This document shows positions 1 through 6,290 of a stretch of 9,191 nucleotides of DNA, piece by piece (within the stretch, counting starts at the first letter, position 1; each line of letters opens with the position of its first letter). The notes under the pieces were generated by a model. That model ran no database searches. It saw nothing but the letters and a program-made list of their open reading frames with translations, and was not told where the DNA came from. The position numbers and the translations under genes were made by a program. Origin of the DNA: Chitinophagaceae bacterium (GTDB lineage: Bacteria > Bacteroidota > Bacteroidia > Chitinophagales > Chitinophagaceae). The stretch spans positions 1-9,191 of the forward strand of contig CANJDY010000087.1 of NCBI GenBank assembly GCA_947472635.1. The letters run 5' to 3'.

Positions 1-76
1 CACAGCCTACCCAAAACAAGATATCAGGGCTTTCGCCATTTGCTATCATTTCGGCCATTGTTGGTACATGCATCAT
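1..76 (-). CDS. CCG-domain (HdrB-like) Fe-S binding protein, N-terminal fragment
   Basis: This is the first 25 codons of a gene reading leftwards out of the window. The peptide starts MMHVPTMAEM and continues to DILFWVGC at the edge. This resembles the N-terminus of Bacteroidota '(Fe-S)-binding proteins' with cysteine-rich CCG domains, which typically begin with a VPTMAE segment followed by a LFWVGC segment whose Cys opens the first CCG motif (from memory of the family). Such proteins are related to heterodisulfide reductase subunit B and usually act with a membrane ferredoxin protein of the kind encoded at 2257-3567. The start is at 76 or 73 (two adjacent ATGs). An in-frame stop at 119-121 and the absence of other starts limit the choice. 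A weak -7-like match, TACCTTTA, lies at 103-96 on this strand. The rest of the protein is not visible, so function rests on the N-terminal signature and the neighbour. Confidence 0.78.
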   Translation of the reverse strand, partial: MMHVPTMAEMIANGESPDILFWVGC

Positions 77-182
77 GTCAAATGTTTCAGTAAAGTAAAG
101 GTAGCAAAATGTTTGTTGTTATATTAATCACATTGTCTTTGATTAATTTTAGCAGTCCGTCTAATTGTTGCAGCTAAGGTGC

Positions 183-190
183 TATTTTTG
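183..190 (+). promoter_or_regulatory. Possible Bacteroidota -7 element (TATTTTTG) in front of the ATP-grasp gene
   Basis: TATTTTTG matches the Bacteroidota primary sigma factor -7 consensus TAnnTTTG exactly. It ends 7 bases before the ATG at 198, so the predicted transcription start falls within a few bases of the start codon. No TTG sits at the ideal -33 spacing; the nearest, at 165-167, leaves 15 bases rather than about 19-20. A chance match is possible in AT-rich DNA. Confidence 0.33.
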
Positions 191-197
191 TGTTTCA

Positions 198-1256
198 ATG
201 AAAAAGCTACAACTCATCTTTGGTGCTATTAAAGATTGGGAAGCATGGCCATTTAAGCTGCTCTATGCCCCCATCTCCGTTTGTTGGTTATGGTATACCA
301 TCAAATCGGGGCATGTTTGGTTTTTTACTTCCAGTAATCCCAAATTAACATTTGGTGGAATGGAGGGGGAACCCAAAAAAGAGATGTATGATCTATTACC
401 CCCTAATCTATATCCTGCTACCTGCAATGTACTACCCAATGAGGATTTTTCTATGTTGCAGCAGCGGTTGGTACAATCTCAAATTATCTATCCTTTCATC
501 GTTAAACCAGAAGTAGGCAGTCAGGGTATTTTGTTGAGGAAAATTGATAATGAGGCAGCATTGCGTCAATATCATTCCCTAATGCCTTGGGAATATATTA
601 TACAGAATTTGGTTTTGTATCCTATGGAGGTAAGTATATTTTATATTCGGCATCCTAATTCAGATAAAGGGAAGATTACTGGTTTTTTACATAAAATTCC
701 ATTACAGGTGGTGGGTGATGGCGAGCAAACCCTCTCCTCGCTCATTGAGCAACATTCAAAAGGGGCTGGTAGGGTAGCCGAACTTTTTAATAAGCATAAG
801 GATAATTGGGATACTATATTGCCTGTAGGAGAAAAGTATATGTTGAGCTATGCTGCCAATCACAATAGGGGTGCCCGTTTTATTGACTTAAAAGATCATA
901 TCGATAATCAATTGGTAGCCATATTTGATGAAATTAGTATTGGTATCAATGATTTTTTCTATGGTCGATATGATATCATGTGTTCCAATGTAGCTGATTT
1001 TAAGGCAGGTAAAAATTTCACTATTTTAGAATACAATGGATGCGGTGCCGAACCTAATCATTTTTATGATACTGGCTATACCCTACTAGGGGCTTATGGT
1101 GAAATTCTTAAGCACTGGAAAGCGTTGTATGAAATCAGTAAATACAATCGCCTTCAAGGAATAGCCCCCTGGCCATTTATGAAAGGCAATCAGTTTATGA
1201 AATCTGCCCGTGAGCATATAGTGGAAATGAAAAAAACCGATGAAGCAATGGGGTAG
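198..1256 (+). CDS. ATP-grasp protein, D-alanine-D-alanine ligase-like
   Basis: A 352-residue member of the ATP-grasp superfamily, which joins a carboxylate (via an acyl-phosphate) to an amine at the cost of ATP. Visible landmarks are an ATP-contacting lysine in FIVKPEVGSQG (residues 100-110), a hinge-like YIIQNLV (133-139), PMEVSIFY (142-149), VVGDGEQTL (171-179), an arginine-rich NHNRGARF (221-228), and a C-terminal ILEYNGCG (276-283) whose Glu and Asn fit the Mg-binding pair. The N-terminus has WPFKLLYAPISVCWLWYTI (17-35), a short hydrophobic stretch that may associate with the membrane. The ATG at 198 was chosen over an in-frame TTG at 165 because the family-like sequence begins MKKLQ and a -7-like element lies between the two. 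The substrate cannot be read from the sequence: it could be a peptide ligase, but a true Ddl enzyme is unlikely given the divergent N-terminus. The gene is divergent from the CCG protein and 220 bases ahead of a LysE-type exporter on the same strand. Confidence 0.85.
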   Translation: MKKLQLIFGAIKDWEAWPFKLLYAPISVCWLWYTIKSGHVWFFTSSNPKLTFGGMEGEPKKEMYDLLPPNLYPATCNVLPNEDFSMLQQRLVQSQIIYPFIVKPEVGSQGILLRKIDNEAALRQYHSLMPWEYIIQNLVLYPMEVSIFYIRHPNSDKGKITGFLHKIPLQVVGDGEQTLSSLIEQHSKGAGRVAELFNKHKDNWDTILPVGEKYMLSYAANHNRGARFIDLKDHIDNQLVAIFDEISIGINDFFYGRYDIMCSNVADFKAGKNFTILEYNGCGAEPNHFYDTGYTLLGAYGEILKHWKALYEISKYNRLQGIAPWPFMKGNQFMKSAREHIVEMKKTDEAMG

Positions 1257-1464
1257 GTTAGTTGGTCTTAAAAGCACTTTTAATAAAAGTCAAGCTAATC
1301 GTTATTTTTTTAAAAACAACCAGTAAACCAGCATTAAAAAGGAGAAAGCATATTCACTGAATTGTTGACCTAATCGCTCTTGATGTTTGATTTATAAATG
1401 AAATATTTTGTAATTTATTTGAGTTGGCACTACGGTTTTATATAAAGTAAACAAGGAGAAACTT

Positions 1465-1472
1465 TAACTTTG
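1465..1472 (+). promoter_or_regulatory. Possible Bacteroidota -7 element (TAACTTTG) abutting the LysE start
   Basis: TAACTTTG is an exact TAnnTTTG match ending 4 bases before the GTG start at 1477. A transcription start at the usual distance would coincide with the start codon. No clear TTG is present at the -33 spacing, so the promoter call is tentative. Its TAA is also the in-frame stop that rules out any earlier start for the downstream gene. Confidence 0.35.
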
Positions 1473-1476
1473 TTGT

Positions 1477-2148
1477 GTGATTAAATTCTTCCACATCTTT
1501 TTTTGGGGATTACTCATCAGTTTCCTTGGATCATTGCCCTTAGGGACATTGAATGTGGCTGCTATGCAAATCGGTATCCAGGAAAGTATTCAAAATGCTA
1601 TTTGGTTTTCACTGGGTTCTCTTCTGGTAGAAATGATATATGTTCGGATTTCATTGGTGGGAATAGACTGGGTTCGAAAACAACAACGTCTGATGAAGGC
1701 AATGGAATGGATTACACTAGGAATTATTGTTGCATTGGCTGTAGGTAGTTTTGTGGCAGCTTTCAAATCAGGAGGCGGATCTAAAAATGTACTATTAAAT
1801 AATAATTTGCATCGTTTTGTTTTAGGTATGTTGATGTGCGCCATTAATCCGGTTCAGATTCCATTTTGGTTCGGCTGGAGCACGGTCTTGTTTACAAAAA
1901 AAATACTAGCGCCCAGGCCATTGTACTACAATATCTATATTGTCGGCATTGGGGTGGGGACTTTATTGGGAAACTGTGTTTTTATTTTTGGAGGCAAATG
2001 GATGATTCAGCGTATTGCTAACAGTGAGCAATATCTCAACTGGGTAATTGGAGGAATATTTACAGTAACTGCATGCATACAGTTGGTGATGATTCTTAGA
2101 AAAAAAGATGCCATCTCTAAATTTGGGGATGGAAGGACAATACAGTAA
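1477..2148 (+). CDS. LysE-family translocator (amino-acid exporter type)
   Basis: A 223-residue polytopic inner-membrane protein of the LysE/RhtB type, a family known for exporting amino acids or small derivatives. The N-terminal helix runs straight into the family signature GSLPLGTLN (residues 18-26), followed by a second helix with FSLGSLLVEMIY (44-55). Further hydrophobic segments lie at about 77-96, 113-140 (with the conserved-looking AINPVQIPFW, 122-131), 151-171 and 187-207. Length fits the usual 200-220 residues. The start is GTG: an in-frame TAA at 1465-1467 excludes an earlier start, and the next ATG (1564) would remove the first helix and signature. An AGGAG at 1454-1458 is 18 bases upstream, too far to act as a normal ribosome site. 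The substrate is unknown. The gene follows the ATP-grasp gene by 220 bases and converges on the Fe-S oxidoreductase gene. Confidence 0.85.
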   Translation: MIKFFHIFFWGLLISFLGSLPLGTLNVAAMQIGIQESIQNAIWFSLGSLLVEMIYVRISLVGIDWVRKQQRLMKAMEWITLGIIVALAVGSFVAAFKSGGGSKNVLLNNNLHRFVLGMLMCAINPVQIPFWFGWSTVLFTKKILAPRPLYYNIYIVGIGVGTLLGNCVFIFGGKWMIQRIANSEQYLNWVIGGIFTVTACIQLVMILRKKDAISKFGDGRTIQ

Positions 2149-2256
2149 GCAATTGCTTTTTTGAAGAATTTTACCTTCCCTAGACAAATCCAATGATGTA
2201 CTGTTAGGAGCTCAGGTAATTTGTATTGATTCGCCCAATTGGTTTTATTATTCTTT

Positions 2257-3567
2257 TCAAGAAACTCCTTCTGTCCATTTATCACGGTCATCCGGACTGA
2301 ATTTCCAAGGCGCAAAATTATTTTCAATATTACTAAACATGCCATTCCATTCTTGTGGAGCATTGCTGTCTTCCATAATTAGGGCCCGCCGTAATTCCAA
2401 TATAATATCAAGGGGATTGATACTTACCGGACATGCTTCTACACAGGCATTACAGGTAGTACAGGCCCTTAATTCCTCTACAGTGATATAATCTAAGAGG
2501 GTCTTGCCATCTTCCTTAAATACACCATTTGACTGAATGTTTTTACCAGCTACCTGCAGCCGATCCCTAGTATCCATCATTATTTTCCTCGGACTCAACA
2601 GTTTGCCAGTTTGATTGGCGGGGCAAGCGGTACTACATCTGCCACATTCTGTACAACTATAAGCATCGAGCAAATTTTTCCAGCTAAGATCAAATACATC
2701 TTTGGCGCCAAATTTCATAACAGGCGATTCGCCAGTGTTTGCTAGTGCAGGTTCCATCATGTATTTCACCTCATTTTGTACATTAGGCATATTGTCCATT
2801 TGTCCATTTGGATTAAGCCTTGCATAAAAGGCATTCGGAAAAGCCAGTATAATGTGGAGGTGTTTGCTATAAGGCAAGTAATTTAAAAATGTAAAAATGC
2901 CTGTAATATGTATCCACCAACTAGTCCTTTCTATTGCCAGTAAGGTGGTGGAGGATAAACCATTGAATAAGGGTACTAACAAATCCGAAATAACAAAATT
3001 ACCGGTGTTTCGATAATGTTCATTTCCCTGAAGTTGCAAGGCACGATCCATCGTATTCATCAGCAGAAATAAGCTCATTAAAATTATTTCAGCAATTAAT
3101 ATGTAATTGGCATCCGACCGGGGCCAGCCATTGAGGTCGGTGCTTACAAATCGCTTTAGTTTCAATATATTTCTTCTGATTAAAAAAACAATACAAACAC
3201 CTATTACGCCGATGGCTAGGATCTCAAAAAAGTTGATGAGAAAGGAGTATGCGTCACCGAGCGGACCAAGGAATACTCGGTGGGTGCCTAATAAACCATC
3301 CATCACGATTTCTAGCACTTCAATGTTAATAATAATAAATCCTACATAAATAATCAGGTGCATTACTGCTACGGGCTTATTTTTAAACATTTTCTTCTGC
3401 CCCAGTGCCAGCAAAAGGAGGTTTCTCCATCGTTTGGCGGACTGGTCACTAAGATCTTCTGCTTTCCCTAAATAAATATTGCGACGGATCTGAAGCATGT
3501 TTTTTGTAAATAGCCAGATGGCAAGGCTTGCTAAGGCAATAAAAATGATTTGGGGTAAAAATTGCAT
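2257..3567 (-). CDS. Membrane-anchored (Fe-S)-binding oxidoreductase, HdrC/HdrE-like
   Basis: A 436-residue protein with an N-terminal membrane cytochrome-like domain and a C-terminal dicluster ferredoxin domain. Hydrophobic helices lie at about 4-21, 66-88, 108-131, 154-171 and 217-230. Histidines in or near helices (H70, H220, H237, H239) are candidate b-heme ligands (inference). The ferredoxin domain carries two CxxCxxCxxxCP motifs: C305, C308, C311, C315 and C369, C372, C375, C379, expected to bind two [4Fe-4S] clusters. The protein probably passes electrons between the quinone pool and a cytoplasmic CCG-type partner. That partner is usually the next gene downstream; here only its N-terminus is found, about 2.2 kb away at 1-76 on the same strand. 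The start is the ATG at 3567, ahead of the first helix. It is divergent from the phosphoribosyltransferase gene, with 109 bases between them. The electron acceptor and donor are not determinable. Confidence 0.92.
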   Translation of the reverse strand: MQFLPQIIFIALASLAIWLFTKNMLQIRRNIYLGKAEDLSDQSAKRWRNLLLLALGQKKMFKNKPVAVMHLIIYVGFIIINIEVLEIVMDGLLGTHRVFLGPLGDAYSFLINFFEILAIGVIGVCIVFLIRRNILKLKRFVSTDLNGWPRSDANYILIAEIILMSLFLLMNTMDRALQLQGNEHYRNTGNFVISDLLVPLFNGLSSTTLLAIERTSWWIHITGIFTFLNYLPYSKHLHIILAFPNAFYARLNPNGQMDNMPNVQNEVKYMMEPALANTGESPVMKFGAKDVFDLSWKNLLDAYSCTECGRCSTACPANQTGKLLSPRKIMMDTRDRLQVAGKNIQSNGVFKEDGKTLLDYITVEELRACTTCNACVEACPVSINPLDIILELRRALIMEDSNAPQEWNGMFSNIENNFAPWKFSPDDRDKWTEGVS

Positions 3568-3676
3568 AAGGGTATATTATAGAGCTAAGGTAATTATCTA
3601 ACTTCAATTTTCAGAATTATGTGCAATTATTGAATACTTGCTATAAATTCGTGTAAATACTCCTAATCAGACAGAA

Positions 3677-4189
3677 ATGGCAGAAAAAAAATACATATTA
3701 ACGAGGCAGGTAGCAGATAAAAAGCTTCGCCGGATGGCATTGCAGGTAGCTGAACAAAATTGTGACGCTGTGCAGCTAATACTCCTTGGTATTAAGGAAA
3801 ATGGGATAGTTATTGCGCACAAAATCCGCACCTACCTGCTAGAAGTATTTAGCGGTGAAATATCCGTGGTAGAACTTAGTTTGAATAAAAAGGAACCAAC
3901 GTTGGTCAGTTTGGATCCCGCGATGGATTTCAATGGCAAATCTATCTTGCTCATTGATGATGTGGCCAATAGTGGCCGAACTATGTTATATGCATTGAAA
4001 CCACTGCTAGAAACGTTTCCAAAAAAAATACAAACACTGGTGTTGGTGGAGCGAACGCATAAATCCTTTCCAATCGATGTAGATTATGTAGGACTATCCA
4101 TATCTACCGCCCTTGATGAACATATCACGGTAGAGGTAGACAATGGAGAAGTAGTGGGTGCATGGGTACAAGAAGCCCCAGCAATTTAA
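3677..4189 (+). CDS. PyrR-like phosphoribosyltransferase
   Basis: A 170-residue type I phosphoribosyltransferase, a fold that transfers ribose-5-phosphate between PRPP and a nucleobase. The PRPP-binding loop is ILLIDDVANSGRTM (residues 90-103), with the acidic pair D94-D95 and the SGRT phosphate loop. The stretch after it, with VLVERTHKSFP (122-132) and DYVGLSIST (136-144), matches the PyrR pattern in which a VLVDR-H---P segment precedes DYVG. PyrR proteins combine weak uracil phosphoribosyltransferase activity with RNA-binding control of pyrimidine genes in Gram-positive bacteria. Whether this protein does either is unknown: no pyrimidine gene and no pyr-type attenuator is visible here, and the length is slightly below the usual 180. 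The start ATG at 3677 gives MAEKKYILTR, a plausible family start. The nested inverted repeats at 4225-4299 probably end its transcript. Confidence 0.83.
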   Translation: MAEKKYILTRQVADKKLRRMALQVAEQNCDAVQLILLGIKENGIVIAHKIRTYLLEVFSGEISVVELSLNKKEPTLVSLDPAMDFNGKSILLIDDVANSGRTMLYALKPLLETFPKKIQTLVLVERTHKSFPIDVDYVGLSISTALDEHITVEVDNGEVVGAWVQEAPAI

Positions 4190-4224
4190 TTCTACTGGCA
4201 AGTCCTGTTGACTGGATCATATCC

Positions 4225-4299
4225 TTCAGCCAACTATTCTTTCCTCAAGCACTTGAAATAAAGGAAAAACTGGACCCGGTCTGCTGAATAATTTTTTTT
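4225..4299 (+). terminator. Nested inverted repeats ending in T8, possible terminator of the phosphoribosyltransferase transcript
   Basis: Three nested complementary pairs are visible: TTCAGC (4225-4230) with GCTGAA (4283-4288), TTTCC (4240-4244) with GGAAA (4263-4267), and TCAAG (4245-4249) with CTTGA (4252-4256). The outer pair is followed by TAA and then eight T's (4292-4299). The inner TCAAG/CTTGA arms leave only a 2-base loop, so that stem must open partly. It lies between the phosphoribosyltransferase stop and the promoter of the mutase, which fits a terminator. Pairing was read by eye, with no folding energy computed. Confidence 0.4.
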
Positions 4300-4350
4300 C
4301 GATCTTACAACTTGTACTAATGAAAAATCCGACCTAATTTACTTATGTTA

Positions 4351-4381
4351 TTGATTGGAGCAAACTAAATAAATATTTTTG
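4351..4381 (+). promoter_or_regulatory. Bacteroidota-type promoter of the phosphohexomutase gene
   Basis: TTG at 4351-4353 is followed after 20 bases by TATTTTTG at 4374-4381, an exact TAnnTTTG match with near-ideal -33/-7 spacing. A start site around 4386 would give a leader of roughly 16 bases before the ATG at 4402. This is the best-supported promoter in the window. It suggests the mutase is transcribed independently of the upstream gene. Confidence 0.55.
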
Positions 4382-4401
4382 AAGAAGTAAAATAAATTAA
4401 A

Positions 4402-6126
4402 ATGGATCAACTTATTCAACAAAAAATTGACCACTGGCTTTCAGGTAATTATGAACAATCCGTAAAAGATGAAATTCTCCGTTTGCAAAAGGATCATCCG
4501 GATGATTTGGCAGATGCATTTTATAAAAATTTGGAATTTGGAACTGGAGGATTGAGGGGTATTATGGGGGTTGGTACCAATCGAATTAATAAGTATACCA
4601 TTGGTATGGCTACTCAAGGCTATGCCAATTATTTAAAAAAATGTTTTGGTGCTGATGCAAAAGTTGCGGTTGCACATGATTGTCGTAACAACAGTCGTTT
4701 TTTTGCAGAAACTACCGCTAGCGTTTTTGCTGCCAATGGCATTAAGGTGTTTCTATTTGAAACACTACGTCCAACTCCGGAATTGAGTTTTGCCATTCGC
4801 CACTTTCAGTGCCAGGGTGGGGTGGTTTGTACAGCATCGCATAACCCTAAGGAGTATAACGGTTATAAAGCCTATTGGGATGATGGTGCACAAATGGTAT
4901 CGCCACATGATGAAAATGTAATCCTAGAGGTAGAAAAAATAGCATCAGTAGATGATGTAAAATGGACTGGTGGAGAAGCTAATATTACGCTCATTGGTAA
5001 GGAGATAGATGAGTGCTATTTGGATATGGTAGCGGGTTTAAGCGTATATCCAGAAATTTGCAAGGCACAGCATGATCTAAAAATTGTGTATACCCCTATC
5101 CATGGAACAGGCATCACACTTGTGCCACAGGTGTTGGCAAAATTTGGATTTGACAATGTGCATATTGTAGATGAGCAGCGTGTGCCGGATGGTAATTTTC
5201 CAACTGTAATTTATCCTAATCCAGAAGAAAAAGAGGCGATGAGTATTGGCCTTTCCATGGCAAGACAGTTGGATGCTGATATCTTGCTAGGCACCGATCC
5301 TGATAGTGATCGTGTAGCCATTGGTGTTAAAAATAATGAGGGTGAATGGGTGCTGCTGAACGGTAACCAAACAGCTGTGTTGGCATTCAATTACCTGATT
5401 GAAGCCCGCAATGCAAAGGGAATATCAATGCCCAACGACATGGTAATAAAGACAATTGTTACTACGGAAATGATTGATACGATTGCCAAATCAAATAAGA
5501 TAGCTTGTTATAATGTCCTGACAGGTTTTAAATGGATTGCCGCATTGATAAAGGAAAAAGAAGGCAAGGAAAATTATATCATTGGTGGAGAGGAAAGTTT
5601 TGGCCTGATGATTGGTGACCAGGTAAGGGATAAAGATGCCATTAGTGCGGTGGCTTTGTTATGTGAAATGGCGGCCTATGAAAAAAATAAAGGTAGAAGT
5701 TTGTATGCGAAAATGATCGACTTGTACTTGCAGTATGGCATGTATAAAGAAGACCTGGTTAGCATTACCAAAAAAGGTATGAATGGCGCTGCCGAAATTG
5801 CACAAATGATGCAGGAATACAGGAATAACCCTCCTGCAACTATTGATGGGACTGCTGTTACAGCATTACTCGATTATGAAATGCAACTAGGTAAAAATTT
5901 GCTGACCGGCGAAAGTTGGAAAATCAACCTGCCCAAAAGTAATGTGCTCCAGTTTGCATTAAGCGACGGAACCAAAATTTCTGCAAGGCCTAGTGGAACG
6001 GAACCTAAAATAAAATTTTATTTCAGTGTAAATACAGCCCTTGACACTAGAGATGGTTTTTCGGCTGCTGAAAATAAGTGCAATGAAAAAATTGCTAGGA
6101 TTATTCAAGAAATGGGTTTGAGATAA
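4402..6126 (+). CDS. Phospho-sugar mutase (alpha-phosphoglucomutase/phosphomannomutase family)
   Basis: A 574-residue alpha-D-phosphohexomutase, which interconverts hexose 1- and 6-phosphates in the cytoplasm and so links glycolysis to glycogen, cell-wall and polysaccharide precursors. All four family sites are intact. The catalytic serine is S146 in TASHNP (144-149). The metal loop TDPDSDR (298-304) supplies D299, D301 and D303. The sugar-binding loop GGEESFG spans 395-401. The C-terminal phosphate-binding loop ARPSGTEPK spans 528-536. An N-terminal FGTGGLRG (46-53) is also typical. Length and the DPDSDR form fit the PGM2/PgcA-like subgroup, whose members prefer glucose phosphates; specificity for glucose over mannose is an inference. 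The ATG at 4402 lies about 20 bases after a good -7 element. A possible terminator follows at 6130-6178, so the gene may be monocistronic. Confidence 0.95.
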   Translation: MDQLIQQKIDHWLSGNYEQSVKDEILRLQKDHPDDLADAFYKNLEFGTGGLRGIMGVGTNRINKYTIGMATQGYANYLKKCFGADAKVAVAHDCRNNSRFFAETTASVFAANGIKVFLFETLRPTPELSFAIRHFQCQGGVVCTASHNPKEYNGYKAYWDDGAQMVSPHDENVILEVEKIASVDDVKWTGGEANITLIGKEIDECYLDMVAGLSVYPEICKAQHDLKIVYTPIHGTGITLVPQVLAKFGFDNVHIVDEQRVPDGNFPTVIYPNPEEKEAMSIGLSMARQLDADILLGTDPDSDRVAIGVKNNEGEWVLLNGNQTAVLAFNYLIEARNAKGISMPNDMVIKTIVTTEMIDTIAKSNKIACYNVLTGFKWIAALIKEKEGKENYIIGGEESFGLMIGDQVRDKDAISAVALLCEMAAYEKNKGRSLYAKMIDLYLQYGMYKEDLVSITKKGMNGAAEIAQMMQEYRNNPPATIDGTAVTALLDYEMQLGKNLLTGESWKINLPKSNVLQFALSDGTKISARPSGTEPKIKFYFSVNTALDTRDGFSAAENKCNEKIARIIQEMGLR

Positions 6127-6129
6127 ATA

Positions 6130-6178
6130 GTCAGGCAAGAGAATTAAATCAATCCTGGTTTTCCTCCTGACAATTTTT
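6130..6178 (+). terminator. Possible terminator after the phosphohexomutase gene
   Basis: GTCAGG (6130-6135) is complementary to CCTGAC (6166-6171), followed by AA and five T's (6174-6178). The arms begin 3 bases after the mutase stop codon. The loop is 30 bases long, so the hairpin is less compact than a typical intrinsic terminator and the call is tentative. Confidence 0.33.
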
Positions 6179-6210
6179 ATCTTGTTTGTTACTTAATCAT
6201 AATTTTATCG

Positions 6211-6228
6211 GCTCAGTGACCGCTCAGT
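6211..6228 (+). repeat. Direct repeat GCTCAGT x2, 11-base period, upstream of pcm
   Basis: GCTCAGT occurs at 6211-6217 and again at 6222-6228, one helical turn apart. The second copy also forms a small hairpin, GCTC (6222-6225) with GAGC (6231-6234). It lies 63 bases ahead of the pcm start. It could be a protein-binding site or chance, and no regulator is suggested by the sequence. Confidence 0.25.
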
Positions 6229-6290
6229 AAGAGCAATTGTATCAATAACTAAGAGAAATGTTTTTTTAAATCAGTACAGGGAACGTTACA

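Noticed and set aside
165..197. Upstream TTG start for the ATP-grasp protein (11 extra residues)
   Set aside because: The extension does not look like a protein start, and a promoter-like element lies downstream of it. The ATG at 198 gives a natural MKKLQ start.
1276..1290. ACTTTT-AAT-AAAAGT hairpin after the ATP-grasp gene
   Set aside because: The stem is almost all AT and has no T-run directly after it. The T-run at 1304-1310 is about 14 bases away, so it is not supported as a terminator.
2147..2162. Perfect palindrome AAGCAATTGCTT followed by T's at the LysE stop codon, considered as a terminator
   Set aside because: As a hairpin it gives only a 4-base, half AT stem with an AATT loop, too weak to call. 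It may be chance.
2007..2363. 118-residue minus-strand open frame next to the Fe-S gene, considered as a displaced partner subunit
   Set aside because: It has no CCG motif or recognisable domain, and it overlaps the end of the Fe-S gene and much of the LysE gene on the other strand. The real partner is at the left edge.
3107..3349. 80-residue plus-strand open frame inside the Fe-S oxidoreductase gene
   Set aside because: It is antisense to a clearly coding membrane domain and has no recognisable features.
3585..3592. TACCTTAG on the minus strand as a promoter for the Fe-S oxidoreductase gene
   Set aside because: One mismatch to TAnnTTTG and no TTG at the -33 spacing (the nearest is 12 bases away). 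Not strong enough to list.
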